Shown in pieces: positions 48,030 to 59,154 of a stretch of DNA of 64,000 nt. The stretch covers positions 12,616,501 through 12,680,500 of the forward strand of contig WPIO01000003.1 of NCBI GenBank assembly GCA_009760855.2. Reading direction: 5' to 3'. Position 1 is the first letter of the stretch. Each line of letters begins with the position of its first letter. The stretch is from Cristatella mucedo. Taxonomy: Eukaryota > Bryozoa > Phylactolaemata > Cristatellidae. Made by a program: the position numbers and the translations under genes. A model generated the notes under the pieces. It was not told where the DNA came from, did no database searches, and saw only the letters and a program-made list of their open reading frames with translations.

Positions 48030-48185
48030 TCACGTGAGAAATATAAATGAACCAATAAAACAAAAAGTTCTTTTAATTTTGTAGCTTTATGCTTAACTTT
48101 CACAAACGGAAACATTTTTGAAATAATACAAATAGTTCCATGAGCTGAGAATTACAAAATATTTCTGAACATCTTTTTAAAGTGT
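48030..48185. other. Right edge of the viral element (approximate)
   Basis: AT-rich sequence without codable pieces. LINE sequence resumes at about 48,190. No terminal inverted repeat matching the left edge near 26,290-26,340 could be found by eye. Confidence 0.35.
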
Positions 48186-48189
48186 TTGA

Positions 48190-48735
48190 CTGATAGCACA
48201 GGCCCGTAGACCAAAAAGCAATGAGTTACAGGAGTCGAGATGGGATGTCACAAATGCATGGACCAATTTAGATGTAGTATTCCTGTCCAAGAAAGTCCGA
48301 ATTTTAGCAATTCTATGTAGCTGAAAGTAGGCAAACTTGACTGTGGAGCTGATGTGGTCATTTAATGAAAGATCACTTTTGATTACAAACCTAGATTTGG
48401 TGCAGATTCAACAAGAGATATGTTAGCAAAGCCGATTTTGATCGTTAGGTCTTTTAATTTCCGACTCACACTCTGCTTGTCGATATAAAGCTAGTTGGTT
48501 GTTATCATCATTAAATTCATGAAAGCTTGCTGGCAACCATGTTCGGATGTCATCAATACATGCAGCTTGGGAGTTGAGAGAATTTGACGCACTGGAGGGG
48601 TGGGAAAGATCAAAGGAAAGTTACAATTGAGTACTTTACCAAAGTCTATATTCATGAGAAGGTCGTAATTGACCCGAAGCATTGCTTACTCCTTGGAGTG
48701 ATTAGCACTGACACCAGATTGAAACCTACTTGCTA
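48190..48735 (-). mobile_element. LINE internal fragment at the right flank
   Basis: - strand LINE landmarks (post-RT region, the LG-xxx-DLSLDDHISST equivalent, and the ATGCAGC...TTGAGAGAATTTGA block). It overlaps in content with the left-flank fragment, so the two are separate copies. Confidence 0.75.
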
Positions 48736-49150
48736 ATAATAATAATAATAATAATACATTTTTATAGCACGCTTAGAGAGCCTAATTTCTTTTTAGGAAC
48801 TTCAAATGTGCTGCGAATGAAGCATAATCGAGTGATTAGTGGTAGCAGGCTCAATGTCAGCAAGCTAGGCTTGAAGTTTTAATATAAGTGTTCAGCTGGG
48901 CTGCCACACCTCGTTCGAGTGCCTTTGCTAGTACCAGTAGAATGAAGACAGGGTGGACGTTGCTCAAGTTTTTATGTTGTAGCGTCGCTTTATTAATTAG
49001 TGGCTTAACTGCAGCCTTTTTTAAAGATGCGGGGAAATGAAATGAACTGGGGCGAAGGACATTTTTTATTAAGTTAGTTATGCCTGGCAGCAACAGATCT
49101 ATGCATCGTACACGGTGGGAATAGGGTCTGGAGGACTGGTATTCTTCTTT
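48736..49150 (-). mobile_element. LINE fragments: 3' tail, then RT region
   Basis: AAT tail and degraded 3' UTR (48,736-48,860), then RT-region codons read on the - strand as FHFPASLKKAAVKPLINKAT and LAKALERGVAAQLN (48,860-49,150). Confidence 0.7.
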
Positions 49151-49299
49151 GAATAGGAGATGATAGCTTGTGATCTATTTTCACTTTAAAGAACGGAAAC
49201 AGCTAACTGATGAAGGACATCATTCACTTCAGGATATCAGTGACGAAGCATAGAAACCAGCATCCACAGAGGATCATCAGGACAGTATGTGCACGCACA

Positions 49300-51500
49300 G
49301 TGAACGTTATTTGGCAGGATAATTGGAGCTTCGAACCGCCAATTTGTAGACAATCTGAGGCAGACTTCGGAGGAAGACAAGCAATTGCCGTCAATTGCTG
49401 TGAATTACCTCCAATTTTACTATCGCGTTGCTTGAAAGGATGTGGTAGCACTTTTTAACGCAGTGAACTGCAATATGGAAGAAAAGCTGGAGCTTCTACC
49501 TGCAGCTGTTGGTCTCTTTGTAACGTACCGTTATGGATTGCCACATGTTCCCGGGTCGTTGCGGTCAATGGCCGTGCATTGCCGTTGATTGAAAGCTCAC
49601 AAATGAGTGCAAATTATGCGCACGTACAGGAGTGAGCCGCTAAGTGGAATAAGAGTAGCGTTTTCAGGCAGCCCATCCGGTCGATCATCCACGGATTGCG
49701 GTATTGGTCCGCGCCATTGCTGTTGATTACCTCGAATTTTCTGCCGTTAGCGTGCAAATCTGCTTGAAAATGCCAGCAATGGTTTCACTTTGGATGCAGT
49801 GAAATGCTATATGCAATTGCAATTGGAACTTGCCGCTGCCAATTTATCGTCGATTTGCCACGGGTTTGGGTATTGGCACGGGCCATTGCTGCCAATTGTC
49901 ATTCATTACTCGCAATTGTTCGTTCGCGATTGGTTTGAAAGGATGCGGTTGCACTTTAGGCACAATGAGCCTTGATTCGTAGGAAAGGTTTGAGCTTGGC
50001 CCAGTCGATGTCCGGTGATTTTCGATGGCCCATAATGGACTGCTGTGTTTGCCCGCACCATCGCTGTCGATTACTAAGCATTGCCCGAGATTGGCCACAC
50101 AGAATAGGTTGAACGTACGTGCGCGAGCAGTTAGGAGATGTTACATGGAATGAGGATCGGAGCTTCGCGCAGCCGATTCCTCGTCGATTTGCCGCGGATT
50201 ACGTGGCATTGGTCCCTGCTACTGCCATCGATTGCCGTGCATTGTTGAAGATTAGCGTACAAAATTGATAGAAAATTCTACGGGTTCACATTGGACGGAG
50301 TGAAATCCCATGTGAAATGACCACGATTGCAGTGGATTGCTACTTCGAGCCGAGCCATTACCGCAGATTTCCATGCCTTTCCCGAGATTGTGCGAGCGCA
50401 ATTGGTTGAATATGATACGGTTGCACTTTAAACAAAGTGATCTGTAATGTACATTCAAAATTAGAGCATTGAGAAACCGATTTTGGGGTATTTTGCCGCG
50501 AAATGTTGTAGTTGAGGTATTGGCCAGGGCTATTGCAGTGCATTGCATCAGGATGATTGAGGCAATTGTAGTGAAACTCTGCGAGTACACTATACATGAA
50601 GATTAGAGCAACCTGCAATTGCAATTAGAGCTTCAAGTGCACGCTTTCTGGTCGTTTTGCAGTGGATTTCGGTGTTGGAAAGGACCATTGCAGTCGATTG
50701 TAGTGTATTGCTGCAGAATGGTTGAGGCAATCGTAATGAAATTGTGCTAGAACACAATAACCGAGGAGTAGAGAAATTTGCAATTAGAGCTTCTAGTGTA
50801 TGCGTTCTTGTCATTTTGCGGCGGATTGCAGTGGCTTGTGGTATGGAACCGGGCCGTTGCAGTGCATTGCAAGAGAACGCAAATGCATAATGGGGTGAAA
50901 TTCTGTTGGTGCACTTTGATCTGAGTTTAGTCTTATATGCAATGTAAACTACAGCTTCGTGTTGACGATTTGAGGATGATTTGCACTGGATTTGAGTGGA
51001 TTGTATTGATTGCCCAGGCAGTTTCGGCCGATCGTCGTGCACTACCAGAGTTCGCGGATGCAAATTTCTTGAATTGACATGGGTGTGCATATGACACAGT
51101 GCGCAATAATGTGTACTAAAAACTGGAGCTCAGCTCAATCTATTTCTAGTAGTTTTTCGGTGGATGTGGCGGATTGCAGATGATTGCAGTATTTTCCCCG
51201 GTGAGCCTTTGCAGTCGATTGCAGCGCATTGCACGATAATGCCAGTGCTAATGCAAGTCAAATGTTGTAAACAGAATTTTCATAGACTATAATTCCTATG
51301 GAATTAAAAGCAAGAGCTTTTTGCACAGGATTTCTTTCGTTTTGTGGTGGAATGCAGGTTAAGACGGTGGATTATGTTATTGGCCCGGGCAGCTGCAATC
51401 TATTTCAGTGGACTTCCGTGAGGACTCTTAAGCGGAGTGGTGCAACATTGTATGGGTACACTTTAAATATAGCGTAGTTTTATTTTAGACGCTTGTAGGA
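49300..51500. repeat. Diverged tandem array of ~170-bp units
   Basis: A repeating pattern of 'GCACTTT(A)...' followed by 'AATTAGAGCTT', then 'TTGCGGTGGATTG...' and 'CCATTGCAGTCGATTGCAGTGCATTGC'. The GCACTTT-type landmark occurs near 49,449, 49,785, 49,951, 50,286, 50,424, 50,585, 50,747, 50,911, 51,090, 51,272 and 51,459, mostly 140-190 bp apart. Units differ strongly from each other. Short open frames here are incidental. Confidence 0.65.
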
Positions 51501-52244
51501 GCTTTGCAATGCTGATTTGTGGTGGATTTGAGGCGAACCTAACGCGGATTGTGGTGGATTGCAGTACAGGCCTCTGTCTTTGCAGCTCATTTGCATGTGT
51601 TCGTGCGGACAATGACAGGAAATTTGGTGGATACATGCAATCAAAGATGTACTATGATATTCACTCGAAATCTGAGCTCGGCAACGCCAATTTTCTGTTG
51701 GGTTTGGCCTAATTAGATTGGATTGCGGCAAGTCGTTGAACCCTCGAGCTGCAACTGTTACGTCTGCTGTGGTCAGTGTGCAATGGGCGAGCATGTTCGC
51801 TAACTTGAGTCAGTGCGAGCAGGTTAAGTGATATCTCGAAGCGCACTCTAGGCGGCCACTGTTTTGCTTGGCCGTCGTGAATGGCTGAAATCATGTTAAA
51901 AGAAGATACAATCTGCCAGTAACCGTAGAGCTGCTAAATTAATGACAATGACGATACGTGCATATAGCAGCCTAAGAGTATTCAATCTCTTTGTAGGCTG
52001 ACATATTTTGATCCAAAACCCATAGACGCGGGATTGCGGAGCTAAGCGTTTTCGAAAGTTACGTATTACCAATGAATCTTCAAACCGCCGTTGGCTCTAG
52101 GTGAAGGCACCTACAGTAAAAGCATCAAAACAATAACAAAAATTAATAACGAATTTCTAATGCACAAGTAGCCAAAGCGCTGTCTGGCCAATTACCACAG
52201 CAAGGTATGGCTTACAATTTGTTTTTATTTGGCTTCTGCTCACT

Positions 52245-52275
<31 letters not shown>
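51500..52275. other. Unassigned sequence with TA microsatellite at its end
   Basis: No gene recognised. A short LINE-tail-like remnant may lie at about 51,975-52,010. A pure TA run occupies about 52,249-52,275. Confidence 0.35.
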
Positions 52276-52276
<1 letters not shown>

Positions 52277-52331
52277 CTGTATATTATCTAAAATTCACTA
52301 TATGCATAGTGAATTTTAGATAATATACAGT
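52276..52331. repeat. Perfect 26-bp palindrome with 4-nt loop
   Basis: Left arm 52,276-52,301 (ACTGTATATTATCTAAAATT...) and right arm 52,306-52,331 are exact reverse complements, with ATGC between. The right arm overlaps the first bases of the TIR element. Confidence 0.95.
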
Positions 52332-52931
52332 CAGCCCCCCCCCCCGACTTACGACGGTTCGACTTACGAGATTATTCGGAGATAAGTACTCGGCCACGGT
52401 AAAAAAAAAGTCAAAGTTAAAATGTATCTAAAATATTTTAAATCTTGAGTGGTCAGTAGATTTGACAACACAGCCAGCAGTATAGAGGAAACGATGTCTT
52501 ACTTTTATGCATTGTGAGTACTGGGGGCTCTCTCTTGATTCTTATTTCATAAAAACATAAACGAGTGAGCCCCAACCATCCACTAGCACAGCAGCTGATT
52601 CGCCTCAGCCAGTCACGAGGGTTTACATGAAGAGGGAGTTGACGGTCTGCCTGCAAGATCGTCCAACTCTTCCTCACCCTCCTCTTAATAGTATTAAAGG
52701 TACAGTGCTAAAACTACCAGTATCTGTATGCCAAACAATACTCCACATTATAGCATATAAAATATTTTTATTTACTTTTTCTTATTTATTTCTTATGTAA
52801 TTAAATAAATTCAATTCTTTTACTTCTCTATGCCTTAGTCAAAACGCATCGTATACCATTCTCGGCTTCCAAAGTTTGATTTACGACAGGTTCTCCGACT
52901 CATGCCTGTTTTGTAAGTCGGGGGCTGACTG
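52328..52931. mobile_element. 604-bp TIR element (MITE-like, Tc1/pogo-like ends)
   Basis: Ends CAGTCAGCCCCC..GACTTAC and GTAAGTCGGGGGCTGACTG are inverted repeats of about 19 bp (left end with an expanded C-run). The left flank is TA, as after TA-targeting transposons, but no TA is visible at the right flank. There is no transposase frame, so it would be non-autonomous. Confidence 0.75.
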
Positions 52932-53103
52932 GAGTTTTAGTTTGGTTGTTGGTTTTGGAATTCTTTGAGGATGCTGGCAATCACTGTCCTGCGCATTTCT
53001 GCCTTTCGCCAAAGCAGCTGCAGCTGGTTTAAGAAGCGAAAACACATCGGCTGTAAGCTCAATCTGCTCACAGAAGCGATTTGGTTTGTTATCTTGTGAT
53101 TAA

Positions 53104-53331
53104 TAACAATAATAATAAAAGAATAATACAGTTGATATTGCGCCCTTTGAGAACTCATTCTCTTTCTAGGTACTTTACATTTGCTGGAACGGAAGCACGA
53201 TCGAGTGGTTTGCGGTAGCATGATTAATAAACAATCGAATAACATGGTTAGGGGTGACATGCACAGGGTCAGCATGCAAGTGTGGTTAGTGGCAGCATGC
53301 ACAGTGTCAGCACGCATAAGCACATAAAGAT
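53104..53331 (-). mobile_element. LINE 3'-end fragment
   Basis: AAT-type tail, mutated hairpin and 3' UTR, ending abruptly at GCACATAAAG|A where a + strand copy starts. Confidence 0.85.
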
Positions 53332-53965
53332 TGCAGCTGGTGCAAAACTCTACAGCTAGGCTTGTCTGTCGTGAGCGTCGCAGTTGCCACATTACTCCAC
53401 TTCTCGCCGACCTGCACTGGCTACCAGTCAAGCAACGGATTGACTTCAAGGTTTTGTCGCTCACTTTTAGGTCCCTTCATTCTATGGCTTCAGCCTATCT
53501 GTCAGATATACTCCCCCATCAGACCAAGCATCGTAACACCCGCTTTTCAGAATCCAACAGTCTAGAAATACCTCGTACAAACCTTAAATCCTTTGGAGAC
53601 CGTGCATTTAGTTGGTATGCTCCCAAAGCCTGGAACTCCCTCCCGACCTGCGTCAGAACATCCCCTGACTTGACCACATTTAAAAGGAACTTAAAAACAC
53701 ACCTATTTAGGACAGCATTTAGTGGGTCCCTGTGATTCGTCCTTCATGTGCTTATGTGTGCTGACACTGTGCATGCTGCCACTAATCCCATTTGCGTGTT
53801 GACCCTGTGCATGTAACCCTAACCATGTTATTCATTTTGTTTGTTTTTCAAGCATGATTTTACTTACCATTCAATTGCATTTCCCTTTGCAGCAAATGTA
53901 AAGCGCCTAGAAAGAGATTAAGTTCTCTGAGGGTGCTTTATCAAGTACATTACTATTATTTATTC
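53332..53965 (+). mobile_element. LINE, post-RT region and 3' UTR
   Basis: Open for 134 codons (LQLVQNSTARLVC ... FRTAFSGSL), then 3' UTR, hairpin and ATT-type tail. It abuts oppositely oriented copies on both sides. Confidence 0.88.
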
Positions 53966-53971
53966 ATTATT

Positions 53972-54730
53972 ATAAAGAACGAATCACAGGGTCCCACTCA
54001 ATGATGTCATAAATATATGCGTTCTTAGTTTTATTTTAAATGTCGAAAAGTCAGGAGATGTCAAGACGGACTTCGGGAGTGAGTTCCACGCTATGGAAGC
54101 ACACGAACTAAAGGCATGGTCTCCAAAGGATTTGAGATTTGTACGAGGTATGGGTAAGCAATTAAATTCCGAAAAGTGTGTGGTACGATGCTTAGCCTGG
54201 TGGGGCAGCAGATCTGATAGGTAGGCTGGAGCCAAAGAATGAAGAGACCTAAAAGTAAACGACAAAACCTTGAAGTCAATCCGTTGCTTGACTGGTAGCT
54301 AGTGCAGGTCGGCGAGAAGGGGTGTGATGTGGCAACTGCGACGCTCACAACAGACAAGCCTAGCTGCAGAGTTTTGTACCAGCGGTAAGCGCCTGATTGC
54401 TCAGGCCGGTAGGTCAGCAAGCAGTTAGTCACAGAAGTCAAGATAGGATGTCACAAATGCATGGACAAATTTAGATGTGGTATCCCTGTCTCAACCAGCC
54501 CGAATTTAGAAATGCGATGTAGCAGAAACTATGCAGACTTGAATGTGGAGCTGATGTTGTCGCTTAAGGAAAGGTAACTTTGGAACACGACACCTAGATT
54601 TCGTGCAGATTCAACAGGATATATGCTAGCATAGCCGATGTTGAGCGTTAGCCTTTCTAATTTCTGAATCACACTTGGTTTGCCCATAACTATGAAGTTG
54701 GTCTTATCATCTTTCAATTTAAGAGATAAA
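53972..54730 (-). mobile_element. LINE, older copy
   Basis: - strand: last codons (NLKSFGDHAFSS ... FMTSLSGTL), post-RT region and the LERLTLNIGYASIYPVESAR segment. Several frameshifts. Confidence 0.82.
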
Positions 54731-54869
54731 GCGAGTGAAGACCAGTTGAACTCAGCCACAGCGCATTCTTTTTCGTACAAGGAGCGTTTCACTATGCATT
54801 TTCCGCGAAACAGCAGGCTATTCGCTGCCCTGGCTTCAAAGATTTTGACAAATTGTGGCCTATAGTTCA

Positions 54870-55395
54870 CAATTGCTTCTTTAAATAATCGGAAATATTA
54901 CTGCCGTGCGTAAGCTAAGAACAAAGCCGCACGCACACAGGTTAACACAATCCCGAACGCAGGCACACACATATAGTTAAATTGAAACTTTGGCACGCTA
55001 AATTAGCCAGAATATGAGTTTCCGAGATTATTTGCAGTTTCCGAGTTATTACTATTAGGAATAGGATACATCATAGTCTTTAATTAGACCTTACAATAAT
55101 CCATTATATCGATGGCTAGCCAGCGAAACTTAGCATTTCGTCCTGCTCTCTGGGAGACAAACGTGGTTCCCTTCGGTTATGGGAGAAACAGCTACTAGTC
55201 AAGGACGCTAATTTTCTTATAACATTTGGACTTTCTTGATAAGTATCGGCTGCCATCGTCGCTATGCGCTCATGCGTCGTCGGGTGTGGGCAGCTTGTAG
55301 GGCTTCTTGCTCTACTTCCTACTCTACTCCCTTTGAGTCTGCCCCTGCTTTGACCGCCCTCCCAAGACAAGTTGTATCTCCCAGTCTCAGAAAAG
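54870..55395. other. Unassigned sequence
   Basis: No gene or repeat family recognised. Confidence 0.35.
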
Positions 55396-55540
55396 TATTA
55401 GACCTCTATCTAGTTCCCATAACTACATTTCTTCTTCTGCTATTTCAATATTTACTGCTACCCTGCATAACTAACATAATAAATTCGTTCTTAGCCTCAG
55501 ATGTTTTCCTTGTATCTTTACAGGGGTAATTTTCAGACAG
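55396..55540 (+). mobile_element. LINE RT-region scrap
   Basis: + strand frame carries LLPCITNIINSFLASDVF, matching the PLPCITNIINMSLASGHV segment of the intact LINE. Confidence 0.6.
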
Positions 55541-55689
55541 CTCGATAAAAAAGTCTATACTAGATCTAGGAGAACTTACGAAACTTCCTACCAGTCTCCC
55601 GATTACAGTTCTCATCAAAGACGGGGGAACGAGTAGTTCCAGATCAGGTAAAAACGTGCGCAAAAACTGAGTTCCCGCCATGATTTAGA

Positions 55690-55960
55690 GCTAGAGTTTT
55701 GCACTGACTGTAAGCTCCTCGTTACGCACGAAGACCAAATATTGAGTCTATGTCGAGTCATGATGTTACAGGCTATGCACCTACTTGGATGAGGTATCCA
55801 AGCCTAAGCAGGCCCAAATTTTGCCTTGTTACCCAGACGGCAGTAGGCAGGCTTAACTGGGGTACTGATATCGTCGTATGCTCGTCACTTTTGAACAGGA
55901 CGCCCAGATGTCGTGCAGATGCTACAGTAGATATGCTGGTCTAGCCTTTAATAAGTCTCG
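55690..55960 (-). mobile_element. Old LINE fragment
   Basis: Nucleotide landmarks of the post-RT region on the - strand (GAGTTTTGCACTGACTGTAAG, GCAGGCCCAAATTTTGCCTT, CGTGCAGATGCTACAGTAGA) in family order, with high divergence. Confidence 0.6.
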
Positions 55961-56369
55961 ATACTGCGCGTACTCACTACTATCCTTAAACTTTAGCCGT
56001 ACTTCTTCTAGGTGCAATGACGGCTTCCATGGCCACATTAATTCTAACATAAAATTGTCACCAGGCCTTAAATATAAGTTTTTTCGTTGCTTATCATGAT
56101 GTACTTGGGTATTGCAGCCGGTGCCAGAATTGTACCTCAAGTGCTTTGCACAAATGCCCCCATCCCTTGTAGCTATGGCCTTATCTTGAGTATGACAAAG
56201 TATTTTGAGCTCTCAGTTAGTTAAGGCGGTTGATCGCTGACAGGATCTCAGTCGTTTGATAGCCAAGAAATTTTGGAGACGCATGAGTGCTATTCGTAAC
56301 TTGGCTCAAATGACCGAGAAAGCATTTCAGATGATTGTGTGAATTTGTAGAAGTCATCAGATAACAATA

Positions 56370-56401
<32 letters not shown>

Positions 56402-56460
56402 CACTTGATAAAGCGCCCTCAGAGAAATCAATCTCTTTCTAGGCGCTTTACATTTGCTAA
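56370..56460 (-). mobile_element. LINE 3' tail only
   Basis: AAT-repeat tail plus hairpin (GATAAAGCGCCCTCAGAGAA ... GGCGCTTTACATTTGCT), about 90 bp, a twin of the insertion in the capsid gene. Confidence 0.88.
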
Positions 56461-56484
56461 AGTCTAAGGTTAAGAGTTTTAAAA

Positions 56485-56983
56485 TTAAGCTCTGCCAAGC
56501 TTGGAGAATTTTATTGGGTTTCTTCCGTGCGCTATGCGCACCAAAAAGCTACGGGTAGGTGAGGAGGTAGGGCAAGTGCGAAGACGTAGGCCAGTAACCG
56601 CTACCGACCTGACGGCCGTGAGCTTCACCGGCGCTGGAGTAAAACAGTGTCGCATAAGGAAGTCAAAGCGGATCGGGCGCATTGGGGCGGTGGAAAATAG
56701 GATACATGCAGCAGCTATACTCATCTGCTGCTCAGCGTCCGCTGGTTTAGGATCGACGGCAAGACCGGCGCTTGCAGTTCTTGCACGGCACTTTACTGCA
56801 GCGCTGCAAGCTGCACCGAAGCAGAAGCTGTTGGAGTGGTTACGCAGTAATTGTATATACGCCGTGCATGAACTGCTCAATTCTATAAAGGATCTTGTGA
56901 GGTCAGCAACCTTTCACCGAAATGAAACTCCCAAGATGTTTAAAAAGTCTAAACAGCAGCAAAACTTGAAAAATTGGATATAA
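56485..56983. other. GC-richer island with open frames on both strands
   Basis: A 160-codon frame (+, 56,501-56,983) and a 131-codon frame (-, 56,880-56,485) overlap. Neither shows a family motif. The + frame has a basic stretch (RRRRPVTATDLTAV) and an alanine-rich helix. Composition differs from the AT-rich surroundings. It could be part of an unidentified repeat or an exon, but I cannot tell which. Confidence 0.3.
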
Positions 56984-59150
56984 GCAAGCAGACCTCCGTG
57001 CATCAAAGAATATAACTCACTTGCAATGTTTACGAAGGAGTGAGATTCTTGAGATTGTAATGGCCACAACGCCTGTACTCATTCTCTACTACCTACGCAA
57101 CGTGTTCGAAATACGCAAATTCAAAACTACTTATCTTTTCGAGGTGCGTGATTATTATGAGGGTGTAAAGGCTCACACTTTGTTCAACTATTTTGGTATC
57201 ATTATATCGCTTGACAGTGTAATGGATGAAGAGTATGTGAAACAAAATGGACTAGTGGGTGGGATGTGTGCAGGTTAAACTACAAGGCGGTCAGCCTTAA
57301 TTTGAAACACGGGTGGACGATACTATCACATCGTAAATCATATGATTTTGTCCTCGGATACCAAATATTGAAAACAACCCGCATTTCTTACTGTAAGAAC
57401 CTGCGATGTGAATGCAGATAGCTATTCCAGTATATAGTCACTACTCGTCTAAGCAAGAATCGGCGTCTTTTGGTGGCTATCCTTCACGAAGCCTGTTCTT
57501 GGTAGCAAATCACTTGACTTGAAGTAAGAATGATTGCTATTCAGCCAAACTGGGTGGTATTGAGCCGGCACAAAGGAAACCGCTGCTCATGCTTAGGATG
57601 GTATTTATTTGGAACAGGTGAAATCGATGGTCGTACACTGGCGGCGAGCCCTGCTATCCAATTTGCACAATCAAAACTCCCTTCCAATGGAACAGAAGTC
57701 CACTACCAGCCAATTACAAATTAGTCAACATGATGTGGCCTTGATGGTCTCGGGCTTCCATGTTATACATAGCAGGCCTTCCAATATCACTGTATTTGTA
57801 AGCCGTACATTTGCAGTCATCACAGTAGCTTCGCAGTCAAACCTTTCCTCTTCTCCAGTTTTCAGAGCATCAGAGGAAAATATTTACAAACGTCAAACGA
57901 CACAGGCAGCAACATCGCGCGACATTAGCATTAGTAACAGCCAGCTACAGTTTTGGAAGCCGGGCACCCCGACAGGTCCATCGCATTCTTCTGGAAAGTC
58001 GTGTGACTTTTTAGTCAGTAAGATGAATCATGTCACTGCTTGCTGCCAAAAAAACCGTCACTGCCTTCGGACTCCATTATGTTTACCGGGACATCGCGAA
58101 CAGTTACCATCGTCTGGGTCACATGCTGCCATGGACGCCAATGCTTGGGAATGGCTGGTGAAGCGTCTGCTACCAGTTGGCAAGGGTCGGCTGCTATTAC
58201 GGCATCCATGAGCACTGGAGGTGCAGGCTGCTCCATTACTTCTCCAGGGCTGAAATGGGTGTGCTTACCTTCACCATCAATCCCTTCTCTTTCACTAGCT
58301 GTACAGCAATCACCGGCATACTGCCTAAGCAGTGCTTTACCAAAACATTCGGTTTCATATTTCTTGAAGCTGTCACTGCTTGAGCGCCGTCTCTTGGGTG
58401 GCTGCTGGTGCCTGGAATGCAGCCATGAGCAGTTAATTTTTTGAAGCTACACATAAATGGGTCAAGGATGTAGCAGCTGCACGCCAAATATCAGCATGAC
58501 AACCACTTCTCTGTAAAGCAACCCTGCATCACGGTGTGGCAGCATTTGCTTACAAATTGACAGATACTATTTTTATATATACATATTAATGCGATGCCAA
58601 TATACTAAAAAAATTTCAAAAAGAGAAAACAATCTTAGTTTACAACGGGCCAAGACCCTGACAGTGTAGCGAAACTAGCTCCTAGTTCCACGCAGCTACC
58701 CTGTTGCACTAATAGTCATTGACTAGTAGGGAATCAGTTCAAAAGGGAGTCTGGTTGCCATTGGCACGGTAAGTATCGTACTATCTCACTATAATCAGGT
58801 ATCATTTCAAGAAATCAGATGTCCTCTCGGTAAACATGCTAACAAAAAGTTGTGCAGGGACTGCCGAAGACATGGGGTATAGGTTTGACTCCTGCTCCGA
58901 GGGATTAACTTGTGCTAGAACATTCCTCTGCTAGACTGTCGTCCTTTTAAAAAATTACGTTGAACTCAAATGTTTTTAGATCAATAAGGTGCAGCTGTAT
59001 TCCATTATGGTCAGTGTCGACGGTAACAAATTTAATTGTAATAAGTGGTTTCATCATTTTAGATGAAGTTAAAAGCAAAGGGCAAAGAGACATTTTCAAC
59101 GAAGCTTCACACTAAGAACTGAATGCTTGTAAAGAGGCTAATTTTGGATA
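56984..59150. other. Unassigned sequence, probable decayed repeat
   Basis: Several medium open frames overlap on opposite strands (57,021-57,278 +; 57,609-58,211 +; 58,487-58,236 -). On the - strand around 57,990-57,730 there are Cys-rich pieces (CSENWRRGK, SYCDDCKCTAYKY) and upstream LVKHCLGSMPVIAVQLV, suggesting a broken coding element, but no family was recognised. Confidence 0.3.
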
Positions 59151-59154
59151 ACTA

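Larger units (their letters stand above)
26290..48030. mobile_element. Endogenous polinton-like / adintovirus-like DNA virus element, decayed
   Basis: An AT-rich block of about 21.7 kb between LINE-containing flanks. Its gene set is that of the polinton/adintovirus group: protein-primed PolB, FtsK-type ATPase, adenovirus-type protease, double-jelly-roll capsid, penton-like protein and small virion proteins. Gene order on + is PolB, several small genes, hydrophobic protein, PLA2, ATPase, coiled-coil proteins, virion proteins, penton, capsid, YqaJ nuclease, fibre 2. On - are fibre 1, HNH, an unknown, protease and a zinc ribbon. Three insertions of the host LINE family (30.1, 36.1 and 45.7 kb) prove long residence in the host genome. 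No integrase or terminal inverted repeat was found by eye, so the ends are approximate. Confidence 0.88.

Noticed and set aside
26290-48030. Reassigned genetic code as the main explanation for internal stops
   Set aside because: TAA terminates several viral genes at natural ends, and frameshifts and duplications are equally frequent. Neutral decay explains both.
26290-48030. Contaminating free virus or bacterial contig joined by mistake
   Set aside because: Three insertions of the host LINE family lie inside the block, and the genes are decayed.
49210-51794. Several 70-166-aa frames in the tandem array
   Set aside because: They follow the repeat units, occur on both strands and show no protein motifs.
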